Shown: positions 53,840-62,600 of the stretch, piece by piece
Position numbering within the stretch: position 1 is the first letter of the stretch
Layout: each line of letters begins with the position of its first letter
Source: Flavobacterium channae
GTDB lineage: Bacteria > Bacteroidota > Bacteroidia > Flavobacteriales > Flavobacteriaceae
Assembly: GCF_021172165.1 (NCBI RefSeq)
Contig: NZ_CP089096.1
Coordinates: 2,744,468-2,808,467 of the forward strand
Length of the DNA: 64,000 nucleotides
Direction: 5' to 3'
Notes under the pieces: generated by a model
The model's database searches: none
The model's input: the letters and a program-made list of their open reading frames with translations, nothing else
What the model was told of the DNA's origin: nothing
Program-made: the position numbers and the translations under genes

Positions 53840-55531
53840 TTATTTTACGTTAAAGATTTGTTCTAATATTTTAATCGTAATTAAATACGTTGGTTTTACT
53901 CCAGTAGTTCCTAATCCTCCTGATGCTAATGTACTTCCTGTTTCTAATGGGTTATCAGAAGCATAATAAGCGTATCTAACTTTAACATCTGGATTGATAC
54001 TTTTTCTAATTTTTGAAGCCGATTGAATCGCTTTTTGATAATATGCACCTTCCATTTCTAAACCAATTGCTTGCCAAGTAGATTCGTGGAAAAACTTCAA
54101 CAAATCTCTGTTTTGAAGTGATGTTCCTAAAACCGTAATCATTGGTCCAGCAAAAACCGGAATTCCATTGCCCTCAAACATTTCTTTGGTTAACTCATTA
54201 TCAAACGGGTAATTATCAGCAGTTCCTTCGTTCACATGAGCGCATGGAATCATAATATCACCTTTTCCACCTTCTAAAATTCCAGCTTTACCCATAATCG
54301 AAACCGATTCAACATTTAAGAAAATTTTATTTTTCTTTTCCGCTTTATAAGGTTTCAATAATTCGTCAATCGTTTCAAAAGCTTGCTCACCAAAAGCGTA
54401 ATCCATTACAATAATAACCGGTTTTTCTTTGGCTAACTTCGCTTCAGCAAAAATGGTTTTCTTGAAATCAATTTTAGCCGTATCAAAAATTTGAACATCG
54501 ATATTAGTTCCTGATGTATCCGGTAATGAAATCATTCCTTGAGTTAACGCAAATTCTTCTACTTTCTTGCGCAACTCTTTGTTTGCCGAACTACTTAAAT
54601 CTTCAAATATCTGAAATTCAGGTGTGTTTTTATATTTTTTTCCTAAAACAGGTTCTGCAAATAAAGAATTCATCACACTGTGCATATTCGCACTAATAAT
54701 GTGAATAGGTCTTTCAATTAAATCATTTTTAAGTAAAACATCTTTAATTGTAGTAGCCCAAATATCACCATAAATGTGGTGACCTAATCTTTCTCTCAAA
54801 ATTGGACTAAATGTAATCGTTCTTTTGTTATTATCGACTACTTCTTCGATAGCTAATTTTCCTAACCAATACACTACGTGTAAGAATCTGTCTGGCGCTT
54901 CTGCTGTAGCGAAATCGTCGTAAATATCTTGTACTTCGGCAAAAGTTCTTCCTAAAACATTAGCGGCGTGAGAAATCGCTTTTTCACGGTCAATCAAGCT
55001 TAATTTTTTAGTTTGTTTTACGGCTAATTCTAATTTTTGCCAATCGCGAGAAACTGCTCCTTCATCGTCAATTAAAACTCTATCTTTAATTTTGTGCGAT
55101 TCAATAAAGATGAAAGTCAAATGCGTTAAAATATCGTAAATGTCCGAACGTCCGCGTGTGATTTCCACATTCATTTGTTCGTCATCGATACGGTAACAAT
55201 TCCTTCTTCTTTTTGGTGGAACAATCGCTTTAAAGTGTGAATTCGAATAACCTTCATCAGAAGTTAAATTGATGTAACGGCATTCTTCAATTCCAATTGG
55301 TAGACGTTCAATTACGTATAAAAGTCCGTTTAATTCTACTTTTTCTTCGGCAATAGAACCGTAAATTTCTGGTCGAAGCTGTAATAATGCTTCGCGTAAA
55401 GTTTCTCCTGAAACACCCATTGGCTTATAAAAACCTCTGTTAAATAAATGTCTCATGGTAATGTACAGTCGTTCAATAGCTGCTGACGACTCTTGCGCTC
55501 TCGAGCGCGAAATGTTTTTAATGTCCTTCAT
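53840..55531 (-). CDS. DUF6909-type protein with nucleoside-phosphorylase-like C-terminal part
   Basis: A 563-residue soluble protein. I place it with the DUF6909 family of Bacteroidota, from memory of its annotation. The N-terminal 320 residues are largely helical (RAQESSAAIERLYITMRHLFNRGFYKPMGVSGETLREAL). The C-terminal part (about 330-563) has SVSIMGKAGILEGGKGDIMIP, VFAGPMITVLGTSL and GLEMEGAYYQKAI; the last is like the [DE]MEGAA site of MTA/SAH nucleosidases and purine phosphorylases, though here Glu-Met-Glu in GLEMEGAYY. A TACATTTG -7 box is 23 bp upstream, and wzz follows after 6 bp, so this gene heads the polysaccharide operon. Reaction unknown. Confidence 0.7.
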   Translation of the reverse strand: MKDIKNISRSRAQESSAAIERLYITMRHLFNRGFYKPMGVSGETLREALLQLRPEIYGSIAEEKVELNGLLYVIERLPIGIEECRYINLTSDEGYSNSHFKAIVPPKRRRNCYRIDDEQMNVEITRGRSDIYDILTHLTFIFIESHKIKDRVLIDDEGAVSRDWQKLELAVKQTKKLSLIDREKAISHAANVLGRTFAEVQDIYDDFATAEAPDRFLHVVYWLGKLAIEEVVDNNKRTITFSPILRERLGHHIYGDIWATTIKDVLLKNDLIERPIHIISANMHSVMNSLFAEPVLGKKYKNTPEFQIFEDLSSSANKELRKKVEEFALTQGMISLPDTSGTNIDVQIFDTAKIDFKKTIFAEAKLAKEKPVIIVMDYAFGEQAFETIDELLKPYKAEKKNKIFLNVESVSIMGKAGILEGGKGDIMIPCAHVNEGTADNYPFDNELTKEMFEGNGIPVFAGPMITVLGTSLQNRDLLKFFHESTWQAIGLEMEGAYYQKAIQSASKIRKSINPDVKVRYAYYASDNPLETGSTLASGGLGTTGVKPTYLITIKILEQIFNVK

Positions 55532-55553
55532 TAATTTTATATTTTCTAACCTA

Positions 55554-55561
55554 CAAATGTA
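55554..55561 (-). promoter_or_regulatory. -7 box heading the polysaccharide operon
   Basis: CAAATGTA is TACATTTG on the minus strand, 23 bp before the DUF6909-type start. The nearest TTG (55591-55589) is 27 bp away, too far for the standard spacing. Confidence 0.45.
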
Positions 55562-55573
55562 GTGTTTTTTATT

Positions 55574-56398
55574 TTAGTTCGATAAAACCAAGTTTATTGA
55601 GGGTTCATAAACACTGATTTTCTCTGAATTTTCGCCTGATTGCTTACTCCATTTTCCGTAAGCGTACGTATAAAAGAAATCTCTATCTACATAATTGTAA
55701 AGCACATAAGGTTGATATTTAGTGCCCGTTTTATTACTTTCGATTAGCAATTTTTCATACGCAACAAACATTCCTTTTTCTGGGAAAACCAAATCGAAAT
55801 CTGAAATAGTAAAACGGTGTTTAATTACTCCTTTTTTCAAAGTAACAACGTAATCTTTTGTTAACAATTCTTGGCCTGGAAATCCATTTTCATCTACGCT
55901 GTAAAAGTGAAGTTTAATGGTGGCGTTGTCTATTCTGCTATCGGTAAAAATGGTAACTTCTTTTATAAACTTTGTTTTGCTATACGAAGATTGATAAGGA
56001 AAAAACTTTGCTTCTATTTTTGGTCCGTTATCAAACGATTGAAAAATAGCGTTTTCTATATTACCGATTTCAACTTTTTTAGTTTGCTTTTTATTAAGGA
56101 TTACCACTTCTCTTAAATCATAAGTAGTAGGTTTCAAAAAAACTTCCGAAATTTCAATTCCTTTCAACGTTTTTCTTTCATATCCTAAAACCGAAATCAC
56201 AATGTTTTTTTGTTTTGAAGCTTCTAAGAAAAACGTTCCGTCCGCTTCCGAAGTAGTTCCAACCGTTTCATTCTCCACCCAAATATTTACAAAAGGAATG
56301 GGTTCACCCGAAATACTGTCTTTAACCACGCCACGAATTTGTGAAAACGCAAATTGGGAAACAATCAAAAAAATCCAAATCAGTCTTTTCTCTTTCAT
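55574..56398 (-). CDS. CarboxypepD_reg-like domain protein
   Basis: A 274-residue exported protein: signal peptide (IWIFLIVSQFAFSQ), then a carboxypeptidase-regulatory beta-sandwich (about 18-90; GVVKDSISGEPIPFVNIWVENETVGTTSEADGTFFL), as in the N-terminus of TonB-dependent receptors, and a C-terminal beta-rich domain (about 110-274) found alone in many flavobacterial proteins. It probably acts in the periplasm or at the cell surface. It is 2 bp after the GH3-like gene. Function unknown. Confidence 0.85.
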   Translation of the reverse strand: MKEKRLIWIFLIVSQFAFSQIRGVVKDSISGEPIPFVNIWVENETVGTTSEADGTFFLEASKQKNIVISVLGYERKTLKGIEISEVFLKPTTYDLREVVILNKKQTKKVEIGNIENAIFQSFDNGPKIEAKFFPYQSSYSKTKFIKEVTIFTDSRIDNATIKLHFYSVDENGFPGQELLTKDYVVTLKKGVIKHRFTISDFDLVFPEKGMFVAYEKLLIESNKTGTKYQPYVLYNYVDRDFFYTYAYGKWSKQSGENSEKISVYEPSINLVLSN

Positions 56399-56400
56399 CT

Positions 56401-57891
56401 TTATTCTTTTATCTCAAAAAACTGAGCAATTTTTCTATCGTTACTTAATCTTGGTAATTTATTTTGTCCACCTAATTTTCCAATGGATTTCATGTATTCT
56501 TGGAAACCATTTTTTGGAACACTTGTGATGACTAAGGTTCGCAACACATTTCCAACAATCAAATCGTCGTAATACACATTTTGTTTGCGCATGGCAGCAT
56601 CGATTTTTAAAGCAAAATCTTCTAAATTGGTTGGTTCATTTTCAAATTCAATGAACCATTCGTGATATGGTAAACCTTCGGTTGGAGTTATTTGTGGCGC
56701 GACTGTGAATTCGTTTACACGAATATCCGTTCCTTCCATCGCCTCTTTTAGTGCCGATTCCACTTCTTTTCCAATAACGTGTTCGCCAAAAGCAGAGATA
56801 TAATGCTTGATTCTTCCTGAAACGATAACTCGATACGGTTTTAAACTCGTAAACTGAATTGTATCGCCAATATTGTACGCCCAAAGTCCAGCATTTGTTG
56901 AAATTATTAAAACGTAATTGAGTCCTAATTCTACTTCACCAATGGTATAACGTTTTGGATTTTCGGTGAAAAATTCGTCAGCTTTAATGAATTCGTAGAA
57001 AATTCCGGAATTCAATAATAGCAACATCCCTTTTTCCTTTTGAGAATCTTGGTACGCAAAAAAGCCTTCGGAAGCTGGAAACAATTCAATTGAATCTACT
57101 TTTCTTCCTATTAAATTTTCGAATTTCGCTCTATAAGGTTCGTAATTTACTCCTCCGTAAATAAACAAATTAAAGTTTTTGAAGATTTCGCCAACAGGTT
57201 TATTGGCTTTTTCCTTCAATTTCTCAAAATACATTTGTACCCAAGACGGAATTCCTGAAATCACCGTCATATTTTCCTTGATGGTTTCTTCTACAATCGC
57301 ATTAACTTTGGTTTCCCAATCTTCAATGCAATTGGTTTCCCAACTTGGCATGCGATTTTTTTGTAAATATTTCGGAACAAAATGCGCTACAATTCCTGAT
57401 AATCTTCCTAGTTTGATTCCGTTTTTCTCTTCTAAAATGGGACTTCCTTGCAAGAAAATCATTTTTCCAGAAACGAAATCTGCTTTTCCTGTTTCATTAA
57501 TGTAACTCAAAATCGCATTTCGAGCGGCTTGAATATGAAACGGCATTGATTCATTAGTAAGTGGAATATATTTGGCACCCGAAGTAGTTCCGGAAGTTTT
57601 AGCAAAATATAAAGGCTTGCCTTTCCAAAGTACATTTTCTTCGCCTTTTACAACTTTATCCACATAATGTTTCAAACCTTCGTAATCGCGAACAGGCACT
57701 TTTAGAGTAAAATCTGAATGACTTTTTATCGAACCAAAATCGTGGTCTTTTCCAAATTGAGTTTGAGTCGCTTCTTTGATTAAATCTTGAAACACTTTTT
57801 GTTGGGTTTCAATTGGATTAGTTACCCATTTTTGAGTTTTTACGTGAATTCTTTTGGCAAATAACTTGGCCGCAAAAGCTTTTACTGACAT
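56401..57891 (-). CDS. GH3 family acyl-adenylate enzyme
   Basis: A 496-residue GH3-like protein. FAKTSGTTSGAKYIPLTNESM is the ATP loop, NLFIYGGVNYEPYRAKFENLIG and ELFPASEGFFAYQD the middle motifs. In plants GH3 enzymes join amino acids to jasmonate or auxin; bacterial substrates are mostly unknown. The frame is open up to 57999, but that would overlap the upstream LytM-like gene by 107 bases; MSVKAFAAKLF at 57891 follows one base after that gene's end and is chosen. Confidence 0.88.
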   Translation of the reverse strand: MSVKAFAAKLFAKRIHVKTQKWVTNPIETQQKVFQDLIKEATQTQFGKDHDFGSIKSHSDFTLKVPVRDYEGLKHYVDKVVKGEENVLWKGKPLYFAKTSGTTSGAKYIPLTNESMPFHIQAARNAILSYINETGKADFVSGKMIFLQGSPILEEKNGIKLGRLSGIVAHFVPKYLQKNRMPSWETNCIEDWETKVNAIVEETIKENMTVISGIPSWVQMYFEKLKEKANKPVGEIFKNFNLFIYGGVNYEPYRAKFENLIGRKVDSIELFPASEGFFAYQDSQKEKGMLLLLNSGIFYEFIKADEFFTENPKRYTIGEVELGLNYVLIISTNAGLWAYNIGDTIQFTSLKPYRVIVSGRIKHYISAFGEHVIGKEVESALKEAMEGTDIRVNEFTVAPQITPTEGLPYHEWFIEFENEPTNLEDFALKIDAAMRKQNVYYDDLIVGNVLRTLVITSVPKNGFQEYMKSIGKLGGQNKLPRLSNDRKIAQFFEIKE

Positions 57892-57892
57892 G

Positions 57893-58765
57893 TTAATTGA
57901 AATTGATAAATTGCGTTGGATCAATTGGGAAACCGTCTTTCCATAATTCAAAATGTAAGGTTGCACCTGAATTTTGAACCGTATTTGCGTTTCCAGCAAG
58001 AGCGATAACTTCTCCTGATTTCACCGTATTTCCTTGCTTTTTAGTTACCGAAGCCGCATTTTTATACACCGATAAAATATCATCTTTATGACGCACAATC
58101 ACCACATAACCCGAACTTGGTGTCCAATCGGAAAAAATGATGGTTCCGGCTGCTACGGCTTTGATTGGTGTATTATTCGTAAGAGCAATCGTAACCGCTA
58201 AATGTTTATTTCCTGCATTGTATTTTTGCAAAATACTTCCTTGAGCCGGCGGAAAAAGTACAAAACTTACTTTAGGTTTTGAAGATTCAAAAACGTTGTA
58301 TTTATCTTCTTTTATAACTTGTTCTCGAAGTTCTTTTTCTTTTTCAGTTGGAGCAAGTTCTGATAAATCCAATTCTGCAGCATCTAGAGCTTTTATCGAA
58401 TCTTTGTTCAACTTCGCATATTCTAAATCGCCCGTAAGCACTTTTTTTATGGAAGCAATATAAGCGTTATTGATTTTCACCGATTTTTCAAGAGAATCAG
58501 ATTTTATCGCCATTTCCAAGGCTTCTTGTTTCAATTTAGTAGAGGCATAACCTGGAATATATTCGCGCAAAGGCGTGAAAGCAATAATATAAGTAGTAAC
58601 AAAAATGATTAAAATAGCGCCAACCGTTGCCACTACAAAGACATTCATTAAATTTAATTTTAATGAAAAAGTTTCTTCAAAAGTATCTTCGTTAAGAATA
58701 ACTAACCTTCTCTTGTTGAATAATTTTCTTAATAAAAGTTGTCTTTTTAGCCTTTTATTAGCCAT
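57893..58765 (-). CDS. LytM/M23-like protein with incomplete zinc site
   Basis: A 290-residue protein: basic N-terminus, one membrane helix (about 43-64), coiled coil (about 75-160) and a C-terminal LytM (M23) domain (about 167-290). Of the four zinc ligands of active M23 enzymes (H-x3-D and H-x-H) only His188 and His271 remain; the Asp is Thr192 and the first His of the pair is Thr269. It is therefore probably not a hydrolase but an amidase activator or structural protein, like EnvC or NlpD. A TATATTTG -7 box (58794-58787) lies 21 bp upstream. It is the first gene of a short operon with GH3 and CarboxypepD_reg genes. Confidence 0.88.
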   Translation of the reverse strand: MANKRLKRQLLLRKLFNKRRLVILNEDTFEETFSLKLNLMNVFVVATVGAILIIFVTTYIIAFTPLREYIPGYASTKLKQEALEMAIKSDSLEKSVKINNAYIASIKKVLTGDLEYAKLNKDSIKALDAAELDLSELAPTEKEKELREQVIKEDKYNVFESSKPKVSFVLFPPAQGSILQKYNAGNKHLAVTIALTNNTPIKAVAAGTIIFSDWTPSSGYVVIVRHKDDILSVYKNAASVTKKQGNTVKSGEVIALAGNANTVQNSGATLHFELWKDGFPIDPTQFINFN

Positions 58766-58786
58766 TTTTAAAACATATTAATTACA

Positions 58787-58794
58787 CAAATATA
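58787..58794 (-). promoter_or_regulatory. -7 box of the LytM-like operon
   Basis: CAAATATA is TATATTTG on the minus strand, 22 bp before the start. No TTG at the usual spacing. Confidence 0.45.
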
Positions 58795-58867
58795 CTAAAT
58801 ACAACGGGTTTCTAATTTCGATTTGTATAATTAATCGTTAAAAAATAATCATTTGTTAATTTCTTTA

Positions 58868-58875
58868 TATCTTTG
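58868..58875 (+). promoter_or_regulatory. -7 box of tatA
   Basis: TATCTTTG ends 20 bp before the ATG at 58896. The -33 element is not at the standard distance. Confidence 0.5.
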
Positions 58876-58895
58876 TACTTTAAATTTTAGAAGAA

Positions 58896-59096
58896 ATGAA
58901 TGCACTAACTATATTTTTAGGTGTTGTTGGAATTCCACAAATTATTTTAATTGCAGTGATTGTTTTGTTGCTTTTTGGTGGTAAAAAAATTCCAGAATTA
59001 ATGAAAGGAATTGGAACTGGTATCAAAGAGTTCAAAAAAGCAGCCAATGACGACCAACCTGCTAATTCTAAAAAAGAGGAAGAAACTAAAGAATAA
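58896..59096 (+). CDS. tatA: Sec-independent translocase subunit TatA/TatE
   Basis: A 66-residue protein: one N-terminal membrane helix (about 10-27, [20 protein letters not shown]), then the amphipathic helix [20 protein letters not shown] and a charged tail, the standard TatA form. TatA multimers form the pore for folded proteins carrying twin-arginine signals. tatC is not in the window. A 49-residue membrane protein follows after 5 bp. Confidence 0.93.
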   Translation: MNALTIFLGVVGIPQIILIAVIVLLLFGGKKIPELMKGIGTGIKEFKKAANDDQPANSKKEEETKE

Positions 59097-59101
59097 TTAA
59101 T

Positions 59102-59251
59102 ATGATTCCATTAGGTGTTATTGGACCATTTCAAGTTATGTTGTTAATATTAACGCTAACTTTTCCAATTATCTTGTTTTTTTTAGGTTATTATCTTGGA
59201 AAAAAATCAGATTATAAAAAAAGAGTTATAGAAGAGGAATTAAAAAAATAA
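59102..59251 (+). CDS. Small single-helix membrane protein next to tatA
   Basis: An open frame of 49 codons (MIPLGVIGPFQVMLLILTLT at the start) with one membrane helix (about 11-31) and a charged Lys/Glu tail (KKSDYKKRVIEEELKK). It starts 5 bp after the tatA stop and is followed by a terminator, so it is cotranscribed with tatA. A GxxxG-type start and a lysine/glutamate tail recall short TatA-like or phospholipase-D-type nuclease N-terminal peptides, but no family is assigned. Confidence 0.6.
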   Translation: MIPLGVIGPFQVMLLILTLTFPIILFFLGYYLGKKSDYKKRVIEEELKK

Positions 59252-59270
59252 TTTTTCTTTTCAATATTTA

Positions 59271-59314
59271 AAATCCCAAATTCCTTCAAATGTGATGGAA
59301 TTTGGGATTTTATA
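59271..59314. terminator. Bidirectional terminator
   Basis: AAATCCCAAATTCC pairs perfectly with GGAATTTGGGATTT around a 12-base loop, between the small ORF and the convergent tex gene. Confidence 0.88.
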
Positions 59315-59325
59315 TTTTTACAAAA

Positions 59326-61452
59326 TTACAAAATCATCGTCAACTGAATGCGTTTTCTCGCTTCGTCCACCTCAACGACTTTTACTTGCACGTGTTGATG
59401 CATTTTTACTACTTCGTTTACATCAGAAACATAGCCTTCTTTTAATTGGGAAATGTGCACCAAACCGCTTTCTTTGATTCCTAAATCTACAAAACAACCA
59501 AAAGCAGTAATGTTATTAACAATTCCAGGTAAAATCATGCCGGTTTTTAAATCAGAAATAGAGCGAACATTCGGGTCGAATTCGAAAATTTTTGCTGCTT
59601 TTCTTGGATCTAAACCTGGTTTTTCTAACTCTTTTAGAATATCTTTTAAAGTTAAAATCCCTATTTCAGTTGTGATATAATTTTCAGGTTTTATTTGAGC
59701 GATTTTTTCTTTATTAGCGATTAATTCATTGGTTTTGATGCCTAAATCTTTTGCCATTTTTTCCACAATAGGATACGCTTCTGGATGCACAGCCGAATTA
59801 TCCAACGGGTTTTTCCCATCGCGAATTCTAATAAAAGCTGCGGCTTGTTGGTACGCTTTTTCTCCTAAACGTGGTACTTTTTTCAATTGCTTTCTATCTT
59901 CAAATGGTCCGTTTTCTGAACGATATGCTACAATATTTTCCGCCATTTTTTCACCAATTCCTGATACATAACTTAACAACGATTTACTAGCCGTATTGAT
60001 GTTAATCCCAACAGCATTCACACAACTCATTACTGTGCTATCTAATGCTGATTGCAATTTAGCTTGATCCACATCGTGCTGGTATTGTCCAACACCAATA
60101 GATTTCGGATCAATTTTTACCAATTCTGCTAATGGATCTGAAAGTCGTCTACCAATAGAAACCGAACCACGAACCGTTACGTCGTAATTTGGAAATTCTT
60201 CTCTCGCAATTTTACTCGCAGAATATACCGATGCTCCCGCTTCCGAAACTACAAATACTTGAACAGGTTTATCAAAAGCGATTTTTTTAATGAAAAATTC
60301 AGTTTCACGAGAAGCTGTTCCGTTTCCGATAGAAATCGCTTCAATATTGTAGGCATTCACCATCGAACGGATTTTTTTCATCGCCATAGCGGTATCGTTT
60401 TGTGGTGCATGTGGATAAATAGTTTCGTTGTTTAACAAATCACCTTTTTCATCCAAACACACGACTTTACAACCGGTTCTATATCCTGGGTCAATGGCTA
60501 AAATTCGTTTTTCTCCTAATGGTGGAGCTAACAATAACTGACGTAAATTTTCGGAAAACACATCAATCGCTTTTATGTCGGCTTTTGCTTTTGCTTCTTG
60601 TAAAGTTTCGTTTGAAATAGCTGGTTCCAACAAACGTTTGTAACTGTCTTTTATCGCTAATTCTAAATGTTCGGTTGCATCCGAATTTTTATTTTTAATG
60701 ATATTTTCTTCGATAAAATCTAGCGCTTCTTCTTTTTCGATGGCAACATTTAATTTAACAAAACCTTCCGCTTCAGCACGTAACATAGCTAATAAACGAT
60801 GCGATGGTGCTTTGGAAATAGGTTCTGACCAATCGAAATATTGGGAGAATTTTTGAGCTGCTTCGTCGTCTTTTTTAGTTTTTACAACCTTCGTGGTGAT
60901 TTCAGCTTTTCGTTGGAACATTCTACGTAAATTTTTACGAATAAAGATGTTTTCGTTAATCCATTCGGCAATGATATCGCGAGCGCCTTGTAAGACTTCG
61001 TCTTCGTTTTTAAAATTGGCATTCAAATATTTTGAGGCTAAAAACTCAATATCATCATTTTTTTGACTTATGATAATTTTTGCCAAAGGTTCTAATCCGT
61101 TTTCACGAGCGACATCGGCTTTGGTTTTTTTCTTCTTTTTGTAAGGCAAATAGAAATCTTCCAATTCTTGTAAATCAAAACTGTTTTCAATTTTGGATTT
61201 CAATTCAGGCGAAAGTGCATTTTGCTCTTCAATCGATTTTAAAATACTTTCTTTTCGCTTGATGATTTCATCAAATTGCTTGTTTAATTTCGAAATTGCT
61301 TCGATTTGCACCTCATCTAAATTTCCGGTTTGATCTTTTCTGTAACGCGAAATAAACGGAATCGTACAATCTTCTGAAAGTAATTTTATGGTAGCTTCAA
61401 TGCTTTTTGGAGCAATGTTGGTTTGGTTTTGAATGAATTGAATGTTGGTCAT
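59326..61452 (-). CDS. tex: Transcription accessory protein Tex
   Basis: A 708-residue RNA-binding protein of the Tex family. In order: helical N-terminal part, YqgF-like RNase H fold (LAIDPGYRTGCKVVCLDEKG, about 320-420), helix-hairpin-helix repeats (LSYVSGIGEKMAENIVAYRS, about 495-560) and a C-terminal S1 domain (GMILPGIVNNITAFGCFVDLGIKESGLVHISQL, about 635-708). Tex helps transcription and RNA turnover and is widely conserved. Length is usual for Bacteroidota, slightly under 770 in proteobacteria. Confidence 0.96.
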   Translation of the reverse strand: MTNIQFIQNQTNIAPKSIEATIKLLSEDCTIPFISRYRKDQTGNLDEVQIEAISKLNKQFDEIIKRKESILKSIEEQNALSPELKSKIENSFDLQELEDFYLPYKKKKKTKADVARENGLEPLAKIIISQKNDDIEFLASKYLNANFKNEDEVLQGARDIIAEWINENIFIRKNLRRMFQRKAEITTKVVKTKKDDEAAQKFSQYFDWSEPISKAPSHRLLAMLRAEAEGFVKLNVAIEKEEALDFIEENIIKNKNSDATEHLELAIKDSYKRLLEPAISNETLQEAKAKADIKAIDVFSENLRQLLLAPPLGEKRILAIDPGYRTGCKVVCLDEKGDLLNNETIYPHAPQNDTAMAMKKIRSMVNAYNIEAISIGNGTASRETEFFIKKIAFDKPVQVFVVSEAGASVYSASKIAREEFPNYDVTVRGSVSIGRRLSDPLAELVKIDPKSIGVGQYQHDVDQAKLQSALDSTVMSCVNAVGININTASKSLLSYVSGIGEKMAENIVAYRSENGPFEDRKQLKKVPRLGEKAYQQAAAFIRIRDGKNPLDNSAVHPEAYPIVEKMAKDLGIKTNELIANKEKIAQIKPENYITTEIGILTLKDILKELEKPGLDPRKAAKIFEFDPNVRSISDLKTGMILPGIVNNITAFGCFVDLGIKESGLVHISQLKEGYVSDVNEVVKMHQHVQVKVVEVDEARKRIQLTMIL

Positions 61453-61480
61453 TGTAATAAAAATTGAACTGCTAAAATAC

Positions 61481-61498
61481 TATCTTTGGACAAAATTA
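61481..61498. promoter_or_regulatory. Overlapping divergent -7 boxes of DUF1294 and tex
   Basis: TATCTTTG (61481-61488, plus) faces the DUF1294 gene and CAAAATTA (61491-61498; TAATTTTG on minus) faces tex. They are only 2 bp apart, so the two start sites would compete. Confidence 0.45.
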
Positions 61499-61505
61499 TT
61501 AGCTT

Positions 61506-61778
61506 TTGGAAGTACTATTTATTTATTTAATTGTGATTAACAGCCTTTGTTTTTTAACATTTGGCTACGATAAATGGCAAGCTAAAAAGAATAAAAGACG
61601 AATTTCAGAATTCAGTTTACTTTTATTGGCTGGAATTGGTGGAACTATTGGAGGAATTGTAAGCATGTATCTTTTCAAGCACAAAACCAATAAGTTTTCT
61701 TTTACATTAGCTTTTTATGCTATTGCGATACTTCAGATTGTTTTATTGTATTTCGGAATTCAAATATTTAAAAGCTAA
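61506..61778 (+). CDS. DUF1294 small membrane protein
   Basis: A 90-residue protein with three hydrophobic segments and the family's WDK-type motif in the form FGYDKWQAKKNKRRISEFSLLLLAGIGGTIGGIVSMYLFKHKTNK. No ATG is available near the 5' end, so TTG at 61506 is used; it lies 17 bp after a TATCTTTG box. The end overlaps the convergent nnrD gene by 36 bases. Function unknown. Confidence 0.87.
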   Translation: MEVLFIYLIVINSLCFLTFGYDKWQAKKNKRRISEFSLLLLAGIGGTIGGIVSMYLFKHKTNKFSFTLAFYAIAILQIVLLYFGIQIFKS

Positions 61779-62576
61779 ACCTAAGTTTTCAATAACATCA
61801 GTTATTAACATGCTTTCTTCACTTTGTGTTTGAAGTGTAATATCTGCAGCCAATCCGTGAAGATAAACGCCTAATTTGGCAGCTTCTAAAGTTGTGTAAC
61901 CTTGCGCTAAAAACGAAGTAATCATTCCGGTTAACGCATCTCCTGAACCACCTTTTGCTAAACCTGAATTACCTGTTGTATTTTCAAAATTCTGAGTTCC
62001 GTCGGTGATGAAAGTTTTATGTGCTTTTAAAACAATAACACAATTTAAATCTTTCGCTTTTTGAATGGCAGTATTTCTTCTTTCAGATTCTGAATGATGT
62101 TCACCAAATAAACGGTCAAATTCTTTTGGATGTGGTGTTAGCACAAATGGAAAATTAAAATTATTCCAATCGATTTTATATTTTGCAATCAAATTCAATG
62201 CATCGGCATCAAAAACAACGGGAAGATTGTTTTCGTATAATTCGTTAATGTATTGTAGACTGATTTCATCAACGCCAATTCCAGGACCAATTCCGATAGC
62301 ATTAAATGGTGATAAATCATTCATCACACAAGAATTAACATACATAGCTTCGGGAATCGAAATGAAAAGAACATTTTTGTTTTCAGGGTAAAAAGCAACT
62401 GTTAATAACCCAACACCTGAACGCAGACAAGCTTTAGAAGCAATTATTGCTGCACCCATTTTATCTGAGCTTCCTGCAATTAACAAAGCATGACCATGTG
62501 TTCCTTTGTGAGAATCACATGGTCTTACTTTATAAGTGTTTTTAATACAATTCAAATCTAATTTTATGAGTTCCAT
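61743..62576 (-). CDS. nnrD: NAD(P)H-hydrate dehydratase (NnrD-type)
   Basis: A 277-residue protein of the carbohydrate-kinase-like fold. HKGTHGHALLIAGSSDKMGAAIIASKACLRSGVGLLTV, FVLTPHPKEFDRLFG and GNSGLAKGGSGDALTGMITSFLAQG are typical. It repairs hydrated NAD(P)H with ADP or ATP. Only the dehydratase domain is present; the epimerase domain (NnrE) that many bacteria fuse to it is absent. It is 24 bp from rpiB. Confidence 0.95.
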   Translation of the reverse strand: MELIKLDLNCIKNTYKVRPCDSHKGTHGHALLIAGSSDKMGAAIIASKACLRSGVGLLTVAFYPENKNVLFISIPEAMYVNSCVMNDLSPFNAIGIGPGIGVDEISLQYINELYENNLPVVFDADALNLIAKYKIDWNNFNFPFVLTPHPKEFDRLFGEHHSESERRNTAIQKAKDLNCVIVLKAHKTFITDGTQNFENTTGNSGLAKGGSGDALTGMITSFLAQGYTTLEAAKLGVYLHGLAADITLQTQSEESMLITDVIENLGLAFKYLNSEIQ

Positions 62577-62600
62577 TTGAATTGATTTTAAGATTATTGG

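Noticed and set aside
24102-55531. The polysaccharide locus as a mobile island
   Set aside because: No integrase, transposase, tRNA target or flanking direct repeat is visible; the base composition is similar to the flanks by eye.
57892-57999. 36 extra residues at the N-terminus of the GH3-like protein
   Set aside because: They would come from inside the LytM-like gene in another frame, and a good start lies right after that gene.
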